A stretch of DNA of 11,652 bases from Gammaproteobacteria bacterium UBA6968 (GCA_002450255.1 DJYW01000174.1:1-11652), one strand, 5' to 3'. Counted from the stretch's first letter, positions 1-7,537 are shown. Numbers and translations: made by a program. The notes: generated from the sequence alone by a model not told the origin.

Positions 1-291
1 TTACATATCTTGCTCTATACCATTTTGCTTTTTGTTTGCTCTATTTTGCCATTCACGATTGGTATGGCCGGTCTTCTCTATGTGCTTGCTGCGGTAGCAC
101 TAGGGACGGGTTTTTTATATTGGGCGATCGTTCTTATACGTAACCGCAACGAGCACGCGCCCAAAGAAACGTTTAAATACTCGATCTTTTATCTAGCGCT
201 GCTGTTCTTAGCGTTGGTGGTCGATCATCATTTTTTCGTGATTACTGAGCCCGCCATATCGCCGCTCAAGTTCGATCCAATTCAGGTCTAG
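1..291 (+). CDS. cyoE: Heme O synthase (protoheme IX farnesyltransferase), C-terminal part only
   Basis: This is a 5'-truncated gene: frame 1 is open from the first base to a TAG stop and gives the last 96 residues. The protein is a polytopic inner-membrane prenyltransferase of the UbiA superfamily. It adds a farnesyl group to haem B to make haem O for haem-copper oxidases. In view are the hydrophobic segments around YTILLFVCSILPFTIGMAG and LYVLAAVALGTGFLYWAIVLI, a basic loop (IRNRNEHAPKETFKYSI), and the family-typical C-terminal segment FYLALLFLALVVDHH followed by a short tail. The catalytic Asp-rich motifs lie upstream, outside the window. A SCO1/SenC gene starts 26 bases downstream, the usual partner in oxidase-assembly clusters. 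The family assignment rests on the characteristic C-terminal pattern and on this neighbour. Confidence 0.9.
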   Translation, partial: LHILLYTILLFVCSILPFTIGMAGLLYVLAAVALGTGFLYWAIVLIRNRNEHAPKETFKYSIFYLALLFLALVVDHHFFVITEPAISPLKFDPIQV

Positions 292-317
292 CCGACGCAA
301 TCAAAAGGGAAGCGGTT

Positions 318-998
318 ATGAGTGGCGTTAAATTAACGGTTTCGTTATGCGTAGGCTTCATCGTCATTGTTGTCAGTATGTTTGTGGTAAGTGTGCTGCG
401 ACCCGAGCAGTTAACTGACGAGGAGATGCGCGCGCGGGGCGTATTTGTCCTGCCGCAACCCCGCGATATTGCACCCTTCAATTTAACAGATCAAAATGGT
501 CAGTCATTTACCCGCGACAATCTCGAGGGCGCTTGGAGTTTTGTTTTCTTTGGATTTACTCAATGTCCGGACGTCTGCCCAACTAGTATGTCTATCCTAG
601 GACAGGTTGAACTCGCATTGCGCGATGCGAGCGGCGAGTTCGATCCAGACTTTCGCGGTATTTTGGTATCTGTAGACCCTGACCGTGACGATCAAGCAAC
701 GTTGAAGCGTTATGTGGAAGCGTTTTCACCGCGGTTCACTGGTCTACGCGCCGACCGTGATCAATTGGCGCCCTTCGCTCGGCAACTCAACGTTGCATTC
801 GCAAAAGTGCCTTTATCAACAGAATCGGTAGCGCCGACGAACTCACCTGCTGTAGTGGAAGCCGACCGTTATACAATTGATCACACAGGTAACATCGTTA
901 TCATTAATCCCCGCGGTCACTATCACGGATTCATAAAATTGCCCCACGATGTGGAGACCATTAAGCTTTCGTATCAAACCTTAGCGGCCAGCTTTTAG
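318..998 (+). CDS. SCO1/SenC family copper chaperone for cytochrome c oxidase assembly
   Basis: A 226-residue membrane-anchored thioredoxin-fold protein that delivers copper to, or reduces, the CuA site of cytochrome c oxidase on the periplasmic side. Residues 6-27 form one N-terminal hydrophobic anchor. The copper-binding motif is C83-P-D-V-C87 in the segment GFTQCPDVCP. The third expected ligand is H189 in YTIDHTGNIVI. The thioredoxin-like core starts near residue 50 (PFNLTDQNGQSF). All three metal ligands are present, so it should be functional. The ATG has a good ribosome-binding site (AAGGGA, 7 bases upstream). It follows cyoE by 26 bases and precedes egtB by 7, so co-transcription is very likely. 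Other SCO-family roles, such as thiol redox or copper homeostasis, cannot be excluded. Confidence 0.95.
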   Translation: MSGVKLTVSLCVGFIVIVVSMFVVSVLRPEQLTDEEMRARGVFVLPQPRDIAPFNLTDQNGQSFTRDNLEGAWSFVFFGFTQCPDVCPTSMSILGQVELALRDASGEFDPDFRGILVSVDPDRDDQATLKRYVEAFSPRFTGLRADRDQLAPFARQLNVAFAKVPLSTESVAPTNSPAVVEADRYTIDHTGNIVIINPRGHYHGFIKLPHDVETIKLSYQTLAASF

Positions 999-1005
999 AT
1001 TAGTT

Positions 1006-2370
1006 ATGAGCTCTTCAATCTCGTCCTCGTTAACCTCCGACGAGTCGCATCAGCTCCCCTGTGCTGCCCGCGTCCCACCTTCTAGTCAAGGTGCGCTCAT
1101 AGATCGCTTTGCGGCGGTAAGAAAACAGAGCCTCGCACTCTGCGAATCGCTCGAAATCGAGGATTATGGTGTGCAGCCAATGGCTGATGCGAGCCCGCCG
1201 AAATGGCATCTCGCGCATACCACATGGTTTTTCGAAACCTTTCTGCTTAAGGCTCTCTTGCCTGACTATCAGCCAATCCATCCAACGTTCGAGTATCTGT
1301 TCAATTCCTACTACAACGGTGTGGGACGGGCATTTGCACGCACGCAGCGCGGTAATTTGTCGCGGCCCCTTGTCGCCGAGGTGCTCGATTATCGCCTGCA
1401 GGTGGAGGCGGCAGTGCACAAGTTAGCGGAAGCTGAGCAAACGCCACAACTGCAACATATTGTTGAGCTGGGCATCCATCATGAGCAGCAGCACCAGGAG
1501 CTGATGATCACTGATATTAAATATAATTTTGGCAATAACCCGTTGGCACCGGCGTTTATCTCCCCAAAGCAGTTTCCCTCAACCCAAGTCTCAGCGTTAA
1601 CTTTTTCGAAACACACCGCAGGGATCGTGACAGTTGGTGTGGCGGAGGGTTTTGCTTTTGATAACGAACGTCCTCGCCATCAGGTGCTGTTGCAACCGTT
1701 CGCAATGGCAGATCGATTGATCACCAATGCCGAGTACCTCGAGTTTATTCAGGACGGTGGTTATCGTCGATCCGACCTATGGCTGTCTGAGGGTTGGGCT
1801 TGGGTACAAGCTAATCAAGCCCAATATCCGCTGTATTGGCGGTTGTCTACAGGCTCGACTGAGCAATCAACGACACTACAAGATTGGCAGGAATATCGGC
1901 TGGATGGTTTAGCGCCGCTGCAGCCGATGCTACCGGTTGTGCATGTTAATGCTTATGAAGCGAGCGCTTTCGCTGCCTGGAAAGGCCTGCGCCTGCCGAC
2001 CGAGTTCGAATGGGAATTTGTGGCGAGCCAACAGCCGCACCTTAGCGGTTCCTTCCTTGAGAGCGGTCGCTTTCATCCACGGCAGGACCTGACTCAGAAA
2101 CAGTTCTTCGGAGAAGTTTGGCAGTGGACTTCGAGTGCCTATGGGCCTTATCCGGGCTTTCAACCGTTGCCGGGTACATTGGGTGAGTACAATGGCAAAT
2201 TTATGAGCAGTCAGCTGGTACTGAGGGGTGGCTCTTGCGCAACACCTCGGTCACATATTCGGCCTAGCTATAGAAACTTTTTTTATCCGGGTGATCAGTG
2301 GCAATTTTCTGGCATTCGGCTCGCTAAAGACGAGCGCTCGCCAGACATGAGCGATACAAGCGCCCAATAA
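1006..2370 (+). CDS. egtB: Ergothioneine biosynthesis protein EgtB (iron-dependent sulfoxide synthase)
   Basis: A 454-residue cytoplasmic non-haem iron enzyme that uses O2 to join a thiol substrate to C2 of the hercynine imidazole. The N-terminal DinB-like domain (about residues 30-175) carries the iron-binding histidines: H71 in WHLAHTTWFFE, and H159 and H163 in IHHEQQHQE. The C-terminal formylglycine-generating-enzyme/sulfatase-modifying domain covers about residues 205-445, with GEVWQWTSSAYGPYPGF, LRGGSCATP and the terminal RNFFYPGDQWQFSGIRLA block. Adjacent tyrosines Y102-Y103 (FNSYYNGVG) match what I recall of EgtB enzymes that use cysteine directly. The first 28 residues are Ser-rich and look unconserved. 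The ATG has no clear ribosome-binding site and lies 7 bases after the sco stop, which suggests translational coupling. egtD follows after 17 bases. There is no fused methyltransferase domain, so this is not OvoA. Confidence 0.94.
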   Translation: MSSSISSSLTSDESHQLPCAARVPPSSQGALIDRFAAVRKQSLALCESLEIEDYGVQPMADASPPKWHLAHTTWFFETFLLKALLPDYQPIHPTFEYLFNSYYNGVGRAFARTQRGNLSRPLVAEVLDYRLQVEAAVHKLAEAEQTPQLQHIVELGIHHEQQHQELMITDIKYNFGNNPLAPAFISPKQFPSTQVSALTFSKHTAGIVTVGVAEGFAFDNERPRHQVLLQPFAMADRLITNAEYLEFIQDGGYRRSDLWLSEGWAWVQANQAQYPLYWRLSTGSTEQSTTLQDWQEYRLDGLAPLQPMLPVVHVNAYEASAFAAWKGLRLPTEFEWEFVASQQPHLSGSFLESGRFHPRQDLTQKQFFGEVWQWTSSAYGPYPGFQPLPGTLGEYNGKFMSSQLVLRGGSCATPRSHIRPSYRNFFYPGDQWQFSGIRLAKDERSPDMSDTSAQ

Positions 2371-2387
2371 GCGGAGATGGGGATCTG

Positions 2388-3368
2388 ATGATGGAGCACG
2401 CTTTAGCTAGTGTAATGATGGACACTCGTCCCAACACAAGCGTTAGAGTTGAGGAAATCGTTGCCGGCCTGAATCGCCCGCAAAAAACGATAGAGCCGAA
2501 GTACTTTTATGATGCGCACGGGTCAGAACTGTTTGAGGCCATCACTGAATTGCCCGAATATTATTTGACCCGCACTGAAATGCGCCTACTGCAAACGCAT
2601 ATGTCTGAGATTGCAGCTCTCTTGGGTAAACAGGTTTGCGTTATTGAGTACGGCGCCGGTTCCAGCAAAAAAATACGCTTGTTGATGGATGGGTTGTCCC
2701 CCTGGGCTTATGTACCCATCGATATTTCTAGGGATTTTTTACTGGCATCCGCTGCCGATCTGGCAAACGACTACCCCGCTCTGGAAATTTTTCCCGTCTG
2801 TGCTGATTTGAGTTTACCGCTGCAACTACCAGAGCCGGTGGCAGAGCGTCCCGCACTCGGTTTCTATCCTGGCTCGAGCATTGGTAACTTTGAGCCATCT
2901 GCCGCGCGAGCGTTTTTGCAATCTGTTGCGCATACGCTCGGAAATGGCAACCATTTATTGATCGGTGTGGATCGTAAAAAACCCCAGCATTTGCTGGAGG
3001 CGGCTTATAACGACGCGGCCGGCGTTACAGCCCAGTTCAACCTCAATGCACTGGCCCATATTAATGCTACGCATGATGCCAATTTCGACATGGACGCGTT
3101 TCAACACAAGGCAGTTTACAACCACGAGTTGGGTTGCATTCAAATGTTTTTGGAGAGTCAGGCCCGGCAGACCATTTTACTTGGTGGGGCCGAAATATCG
3201 TTTTCCGAAGGTGAGCTCATTCATACTGAAAATTCATTTAAATATGAGGCCGAAGAATTCTTGGCGTTAGCCGGAGAATGTGGTTTTCAGGCAGCTGGTC
3301 ATTGGCAGGACGCAAACGAGTATTTCAGTTTGTTCTTACTGCAGGCCGAAATGCGAGCTACCGAATAG
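2388..3368 (+). CDS. egtD: L-histidine N-alpha-methyltransferase EgtD
   Basis: A 326-residue cytoplasmic SAM-dependent methyltransferase that trimethylates the alpha-amino group of L-histidine to give hercynine, the substrate of EgtB. Diagnostic elements in order are PKYFYDAHGSELFEAITELP (residues 37-56), the SAM-binding loop IEYGAGSSKK (86-95), YVPIDIS (108-114), and YPGSSIGNF (160-168). In the last of these, N167 corresponds to the histidine-carboxylate-binding Asn of the family. Further on come DRKK, the YNDAAG segment, and HTENSFKY, where E281 and S283 match the substrate-amine-binding Glu-x-Ser pair. Length matches the family. The first of two adjacent ATGs was chosen; GGAG and GGGG lie 11 and 5 bases upstream. 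With egtB it forms the two-gene core of the pathway. It is the last gene of the + strand unit. Confidence 0.96.
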   Translation: MMEHALASVMMDTRPNTSVRVEEIVAGLNRPQKTIEPKYFYDAHGSELFEAITELPEYYLTRTEMRLLQTHMSEIAALLGKQVCVIEYGAGSSKKIRLLMDGLSPWAYVPIDISRDFLLASAADLANDYPALEIFPVCADLSLPLQLPEPVAERPALGFYPGSSIGNFEPSAARAFLQSVAHTLGNGNHLLIGVDRKKPQHLLEAAYNDAAGVTAQFNLNALAHINATHDANFDMDAFQHKAVYNHELGCIQMFLESQARQTILLGGAEISFSEGELIHTENSFKYEAEEFLALAGECGFQAAGHWQDANEYFSLFLLQAEMRATE

Positions 3369-3492
3369 TGTTCTAGCCATCGCGCTGGTGCGAGGGAACT
3401 CGAAGTACTCGCTCGGCGACGCAGGCCGACTGTACTCTTCAGACAGTACCGGTGTAGTCGTGCCGAGCGGAACCATCAACACATACTTCTCG
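3369..3492. other. Convergent intergenic gap containing a long imperfect stem-loop
   Basis: These 124 bases separate the ends of egtD (+) and the DUF2782 gene (-). An imperfect stem-loop occupies 3411-3468. Its outer arms are GCTCGGC (3411-3417) and GCCGAGC (3462-3468). Inward pairs are GAC/GTC (3418-3420 with 3457-3459), CCG/CGG (3426-3428 with 3450-3452), and ACTGT/ACAGT (3429-3433 with 3443-3447). A second, smaller inverted repeat GCGAG...CTCGC (about 3390-3412) overlaps its left edge. Neither side has a strong T-tract. It could act as a bidirectional transcription end signal for the two converging genes, or be a dispersed palindromic repeat. Small open frames on both strands here show no recognisable protein signature. 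Confidence 0.5.
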
Positions 3493-3867
3493 TCAGTCTT
3501 TCTTGTCGCGCGCCGCGCCGCCGAATTCAATCAACCGCCAGCTAGGGACGAGGCCATCTACCCGTTCGAGGTCGCCATCTGAACGGGTTGGATCCTTCGG
3601 TACCAGGTAGTAAGGCTTGCCCCAGCTAGGAACCACTTGGATCATGCGAAGCTGACCATTTTGGCGATATTCATAGACAACCTCTTCATCACTCGCGGAA
3701 ATGACAACGTCGGGCCCTTGCAAAGCAGTTTGCGCTGCTGCGGTGGTGCTGAGTAAATCCAACAGGATGCCCGCAACCAACAATACGGATAGCGCGCGGA
3801 GATGCGGACGTCTCGCTGAGACGATCTGCCTGTGTTGCTCTTCAGGGTGTAGTAAAGTGACGGACAT
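3493..3867 (-). CDS. DUF2782 family small exported protein
   Basis: About 124 residues of unknown function, resembling the DUF2782 family found next to polA in Pseudomonas-like genomes. The conserved core is EEVVYEYRQNGQLRMIQVVP followed by GKPYYLV and, near the end, LVPSWRLIEFGG. The N-terminus has basic residues, then a hydrophobic stretch (LRALSVLLVAGILLDLLSTTAAAQ), which suggests a signal peptide cleaved after AAA. That would place the protein in the periplasm or attached to the membrane. The start is uncertain: ATGs at 3876 and 3867 both lack a clear ribosome-binding site, and the frame stays open back to a TTG at 3930 inside polA. I prefer 3867 because it avoids overlap with polA. The gene is head to head with polA and converges on egtD. 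Confidence 0.8.
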   Translation of the reverse strand: MSVTLLHPEEQHRQIVSARRPHLRALSVLLVAGILLDLLSTTAAAQTALQGPDVVISASDEEVVYEYRQNGQLRMIQVVPSWGKPYYLVPKDPTRSDGDLERVDGLVPSWRLIEFGGAARDKKD

Positions 3868-3888
3868 GCAGACCATGGAAAATAAACA

Positions 3889-6627
3889 GTGACGAAGGCC
3901 AATGTAACCTTGAATCCAGCACAAGAACAACCGCCGCTGATTTTAGTCGACGGCTCCTCCTACCTATTCCGCGCCTTTCATGCGCTCCCGGATTTGGCCA
4001 CACGTGACGGCTTTCCGACTGGCGCGATACGCGGCGTAGTGAGCATGTTCCGACGCTTGTTGAAAGATTATCCGGGCAGCACCGTGGTGGCTATTTTTGA
4101 CGCCCCAGGAAAAACCTTTCGAGACGATTTGTATAGTGAATACAAAGCCAACCGTGCCGCGATGCCAGACGATTTACGACCGCAAATCGAGCCTATCCAC
4201 GCCATCATGCAGGCGATGGGATTACCGCTGGTCTGCATTGAGGGTGTCGAGGCGGATGATGTGATTGGTACTTATGCGGCGCAAGCAAAAGCAAGACAGT
4301 ACGCTACGCTGATTTCCACCGGCGATAAAGACATGGCACAACTGGTGGGTGACCACGTCACGCTGGTGAATACTATGACGGAGACCGTCTTGGATCATCA
4401 CGCGGTAGTCGAAAAATTTGGCGTTCCGCCGGAATTGATCATCGACTATCTGGCCCTTATGGGCGATACCGTAGATAACATTCCCGGTGTGCCTAAAGTC
4501 GGCCCCAAAACTGCCGCGAAATGGCTTAATGAATTTGGCTCGCTCGATGCAGTGATGGCAAACGCTGATGCGATCAAAGGCAAGGTAGGAGAGAATTTAC
4601 GCGCGAGCTTGGATCACCTGCCTTTGTCGCGGACCCTCACCACCATTAAGTGCGATGTGGACTTACCGCTTGATGTGGAAGCTCTGAAGATGCAAGCGCC
4701 CGATACCGCCACCCTTTTGGAGTGGTTTGGCAAACTCGAATTTAAAAGTTGGCAGGATGAGCTGAACGACGGTGAGCCTGCCGCATCGCAAACCGACTCA
4801 GCCACAGCACCGGCACCCGAAACCGACTACCACACCCTGTTCGACGTTACCGAGCTGGCAAGTTGGATAGATGAAGCTAGGCAGGCGGGTACGTTTGCCT
4901 TTGACACCGAGACCACCAGCTTGGATTACATGCATGCGGAGATCGTTGGGTTCTCATTGGCCGTTGCGCCTGGGCGCGCAGCCTATGTCCCGCTAGGACA
5001 TGATTATCCGGGCGCTCCGGATCAGTTAGATGCGGAGACGGCTTTGAACTTACTCGCCCCGCTTCTTCAGGATCCGCAGTTACTCAAAGTGGGCCAAAAT
5101 CTAAAATACGATATAAGTGTGTTGGCCCGTCATGGTGTCAGCGTGGTCGCACCCATTACGGACACAATGTTGCAGTCATATGTGCTCAATAGCGTGGCCA
5201 CCCGACACAATATGGACGCGTTGGCCGGGTTTTATCTCGATCGCAAAACCATTCATTTTGAAGACATTGCCGGAAAGGGGGCGAAGCAGCTCACTTTTAA
5301 TGAAGTACCGCTGGAAACTGCAGCGACTTATGCCGCCGAAGACGCAGATATTACCTTGCAGCTGCATCACGTGCTGAGCGCCAAGCTGCAGGCAGAACCG
5401 ATTCTGGAAAAAGTGCTTAACGAGATCGAGATCCCATTGGTACCGATTCTGTCAGCAGTTGAGCGCCGGGGCGCGCGCGTAGACGGTCGCCTGCTGACCC
5501 AGCACAGCGCTGAGTTGAGCGATCGGCTCAAAGAACTTACCGAACAAGCCTGGTCCGTTGCCGGCGAGACCTTCAATCTGGATAGCACCAAGCAGCTGCA
5601 GACCATTCTTTATGAAAAGCTCGGGTTGCCAGTGTTGAAGAAGACACCGGGTGGAAAGCCGTCCACCGCGGAACCAGTATTAGCGGAATTGGCGAGTGAC
5701 TATGAGCTACCCGCGACGTTGATGACCTACAGAAGTTTGGCAAAGCTCAAGTCCACTTATACGGATAAACTGCCTTTGCAGATCAATTCCGATACCAAGT
5801 GCATTCATACTTCGTATCATCAAGCGGTTACGGCGACCGGTCGGCTTTCTTCCTCTGATCCGAATTTACAGAATATCCCGATTCGCACGCCTGAAGGCCG
5901 CAGAATTCGACAAGCTTTTGTTGCCGCGCAGGATCGTCTCTATGTGGCCGCCGATTACTCACAGATCGAGCTACGGATCATGGCGCATCTTTCTGCAGAC
6001 GCCGGCTTGAATACCGCGTTCGCAGAAGATGAAGACATTCACCGGGCGACTGCGGCAGAGGTTTTTGGGTGCGCGCCAGACGACGTATCCGATGACCAAC
6101 GTCGGAGTGCTAAGGCCATTAACTTCGGCTTGATATATGGCATGTCAGCCTTTGGCCTTGCGAAACAGCTCAATGTGTCTCGAACGCTGGCCCAAGATTA
6201 TATCGACCGCTATTTCGACCGTTATCCTGGGGTACTGTCTTATATGGATGCGACCCGAGCTTTAGCCCACGAACAAGGTTATGTGGAAACGGTCTTTGGG
6301 CGACGTTTATATCTACCTGAAATCAACTCGCGTCAGGCGATGCGACGACAGGCAGCGGAGCGCACGGCGATTAACGCGCCGATGCAAGGGACCGCTGCTG
6401 ACATCATCAAGTTCGCCATGATCTCAGTGCAAGACTGGCTGCAAAACGTGGACCTGGATGCCGCCATGATCATGCAGGTTCACGACGAACTGGTGTTCGA
6501 CGTAGCCAAAGCCGATGTCGACGCTCTGTGCGAAGGCGTCGAAACGCGGATGAGTGGTGCGGCGAACTTGTCGGTACCACTGCTCGTTGCAACAGGGATA
6601 GGCAGTAATTGGGACGAAGCGCATTAG
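3889..6627 (+). CDS. polA: DNA polymerase I
   Basis: A 912-residue three-domain family A polymerase that removes RNA primers, fills gaps and acts in excision repair. The 5'-nuclease domain (about 15-280) has LILVDGSSYLFRAFHAL with D21, STGDKDMAQLV, and the helix-hairpin-helix region GDTVDNIPGVPKVGPKTAA (from about 192). The 3'-5' proofreading domain (about 316-500) has D339 and E341 in FAFDTETTSLDY, so proofreading should be intact. The polymerase domain has motif A DYSQIELRIMAHLS (D689), motif B RRSAKAINFGLIYG (R738, K742), and motif C QVHDELVF (D866, E867). Every landmark sits 16 residues before its E. coli counterpart (928 aa). The GTG start has GGAAAA nearby; a TTG at 3910 is an alternative that gives a more E. 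coli-like N-terminus. Its stop is followed by a 103-base gap and convergent engB. Confidence 0.98.
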   Translation: MTKANVTLNPAQEQPPLILVDGSSYLFRAFHALPDLATRDGFPTGAIRGVVSMFRRLLKDYPGSTVVAIFDAPGKTFRDDLYSEYKANRAAMPDDLRPQIEPIHAIMQAMGLPLVCIEGVEADDVIGTYAAQAKARQYATLISTGDKDMAQLVGDHVTLVNTMTETVLDHHAVVEKFGVPPELIIDYLALMGDTVDNIPGVPKVGPKTAAKWLNEFGSLDAVMANADAIKGKVGENLRASLDHLPLSRTLTTIKCDVDLPLDVEALKMQAPDTATLLEWFGKLEFKSWQDELNDGEPAASQTDSATAPAPETDYHTLFDVTELASWIDEARQAGTFAFDTETTSLDYMHAEIVGFSLAVAPGRAAYVPLGHDYPGAPDQLDAETALNLLAPLLQDPQLLKVGQNLKYDISVLARHGVSVVAPITDTMLQSYVLNSVATRHNMDALAGFYLDRKTIHFEDIAGKGAKQLTFNEVPLETAATYAAEDADITLQLHHVLSAKLQAEPILEKVLNEIEIPLVPILSAVERRGARVDGRLLTQHSAELSDRLKELTEQAWSVAGETFNLDSTKQLQTILYEKLGLPVLKKTPGGKPSTAEPVLAELASDYELPATLMTYRSLAKLKSTYTDKLPLQINSDTKCIHTSYHQAVTATGRLSSSDPNLQNIPIRTPEGRRIRQAFVAAQDRLYVAADYSQIELRIMAHLSADAGLNTAFAEDEDIHRATAAEVFGCAPDDVSDDQRRSAKAINFGLIYGMSAFGLAKQLNVSRTLAQDYIDRYFDRYPGVLSYMDATRALAHEQGYVETVFGRRLYLPEINSRQAMRRQAAERTAINAPMQGTAADIIKFAMISVQDWLQNVDLDAAMIMQVHDELVFDVAKADVDALCEGVETRMSGAANLSVPLLVATGIGSNWDEAH

Positions 6628-6643
6628 CGACTTGACGAAGCGC
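6613..6643 (+). repeat. Direct repeat GACGAAGCGC x2 around the polA stop codon
   Basis: GACGAAGCGC occurs at 6613-6622 and again at 6634-6643, a period of 21 bases, with the polA TAG between the copies. Both copies read DEA in the polA frame. It probably reflects a small local duplication. No function is implied. Confidence 0.6.
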
Positions 6644-6730
6644 TGGTATTTGCGGATTTGTTTGCGATTTCTAGAAAACGATGCAACTTCTCGGAGAGGA
6701 TCGAAAAGAAAAAAACTGCTAAGCCTCCGC
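6628..6730. other. Convergent polA-engB gap, no clear terminator or sRNA
   Basis: This is the gap between the polA and engB stops. In Escherichia coli and, as I recall, in Pseudomonas, the equivalent position holds a regulatory sRNA (Spot 42, ErsA). Here I see no GC-rich hairpin followed by a T-run on the + strand, and no sequence resembling Spot 42. The only marked elements are an A-rich run (GAAAAGAAAAAAAC, about 6704-6717), which reads as a T-tract for transcription leaving engB but has no solid stem before it, and a 10-base direct repeat at the polA stop listed separately. Confidence 0.4.
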
Positions 6731-7357
6731 CTATACAGCGTCTGGCGTCTGCGGATGCAGCCACCCTAACAGCCGTTCAATCAACTCGAACTTTCCCGTT
6801 CCACGCAGTGCAGAGAACCCCTGAATAGTGAGTTGTGGGTAGTCTGGATAGTGCTTTGCTAAGTCAAAGGCAGCGGAGCGTTGCGCGTTGTTGCTGAGCT
6901 TGTCGGCTTTGTTCAGCAGCACGTGTACCGGCAGCTCCGAAGCAGCACCCCACTCGATCAACTCGCGGTCAAATTCCTGATTCGGATGGCGAATGTCCAT
7001 GACGAGAACGATACCCGCCAGGCAGTCGCGGTAAGACAGATAATGGTTTACTGACTTTTGCCAAGCTGCTTGTGCAGCTTTGCCTGCTTTCGCGTAGCCG
7101 TAGCCGGGTAAGTCGACTAAACGACCGCCGTTAGCTACTTCGAAAAAGTTTAACAGCTGGGTCCGACCAGGTGTCTTGCTGACCTTCGCAGTGCGTCGGC
7201 TGCCGGTTATCTGATTGAGTACAGAAGACTTTCCGGCGTTAGATCGGCCGGCAAAAGCGACTTCTGGCTGATCGCCAGTGGGACAGCGCTTTAGATCCGG
7301 CGCGCTGGTCAGAAAGCTGACGTGCAAACGCTCGACGGGCGAGGCTTTTTCAATCAT
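6731..7357 (-). CDS. engB: Ribosome biogenesis GTP-binding protein EngB (YihA/YsxC)
   Basis: A 208-residue cytoplasmic TrmE-Era-EngA-YihA-type GTPase that is needed for assembly of the 50S ribosomal subunit. Its length is close to E. coli YihA (210). The GTPase motifs are complete: G1 GRSNAGKS (residues 37-44), G2 around TPGRTQ (62-67), G3 DLPGYG (82-87), G4 NKADK (149-153), and G5 SAL (182-184). The N-terminal SFLTSAPDLKRCP segment is typical of the family. The chosen ATG has GGAG 11 bases upstream, a rather long spacing. The gene is convergent with polA and divergent from cytochrome c4, so its promoter should lie in the 7358-7632 region, though I could not identify it confidently. Confidence 0.97.
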   Translation of the reverse strand: MIEKASPVERLHVSFLTSAPDLKRCPTGDQPEVAFAGRSNAGKSSVLNQITGSRRTAKVSKTPGRTQLLNFFEVANGGRLVDLPGYGYAKAGKAAQAAWQKSVNHYLSYRDCLAGIVLVMDIRHPNQEFDRELIEWGAASELPVHVLLNKADKLSNNAQRSAAFDLAKHYPDYPQLTIQGFSALRGTGKFELIERLLGWLHPQTPDAV

Positions 7358-7428
7358 GTTGGTATATACTCCGTCGGCGGCAAATTCTATTCCACACCCT
7401 CCGGCAGCCTATCCTACCGACACCTTAA

Positions 7429-7477
7429 CTGTAAGTGGCGGAGGTATGCGTGGCGCACCTACGGATGCCACTAACAG
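7429..7477. repeat. 49-base imperfect inverted repeat upstream of cytochrome c4
   Basis: CTGTAAGTGGC (7429-7439) pairs with GCCACTAACAG (7467-7477) with one mismatch in 11. Inside, AGG/CCT and TGCG/CGCA (7447-7450 with 7454-7457) can extend it around a 3-base loop. No T-tract follows on either strand, so it is not a typical terminator. It could be an operator, a cruciform, or a dispersed repeat. Its left arm resembles a motif seen twice near 11250 and 11380. Confidence 0.55.
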
Positions 7478-7537
7478 CTGTAATCGACGTGGAATGAGAG
7501 TGTAAAATCGGGACACAAAACACAGCATGTCGTTAGC

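Noticed and set aside
1030..1426. Open frames on both strands inside egtB
   Set aside because: They lie wholly within a gene with a clear EgtB signature, have no ribosome-binding sites, and show no recognisable domains.
3280..3582. Plus-strand frame and minus-strand frame (3336-3530) spanning the egtD-DUF2782 gap
   Set aside because: Both start inside or overlap a well-supported gene and have no family signature. The apparent openness comes from the structured, GC-rich gap.
3868..3930. Extension of the DUF2782 protein upstream to the TTG at 3930
   Set aside because: It would overlap the polA start and add residues not expected before the signal peptide.
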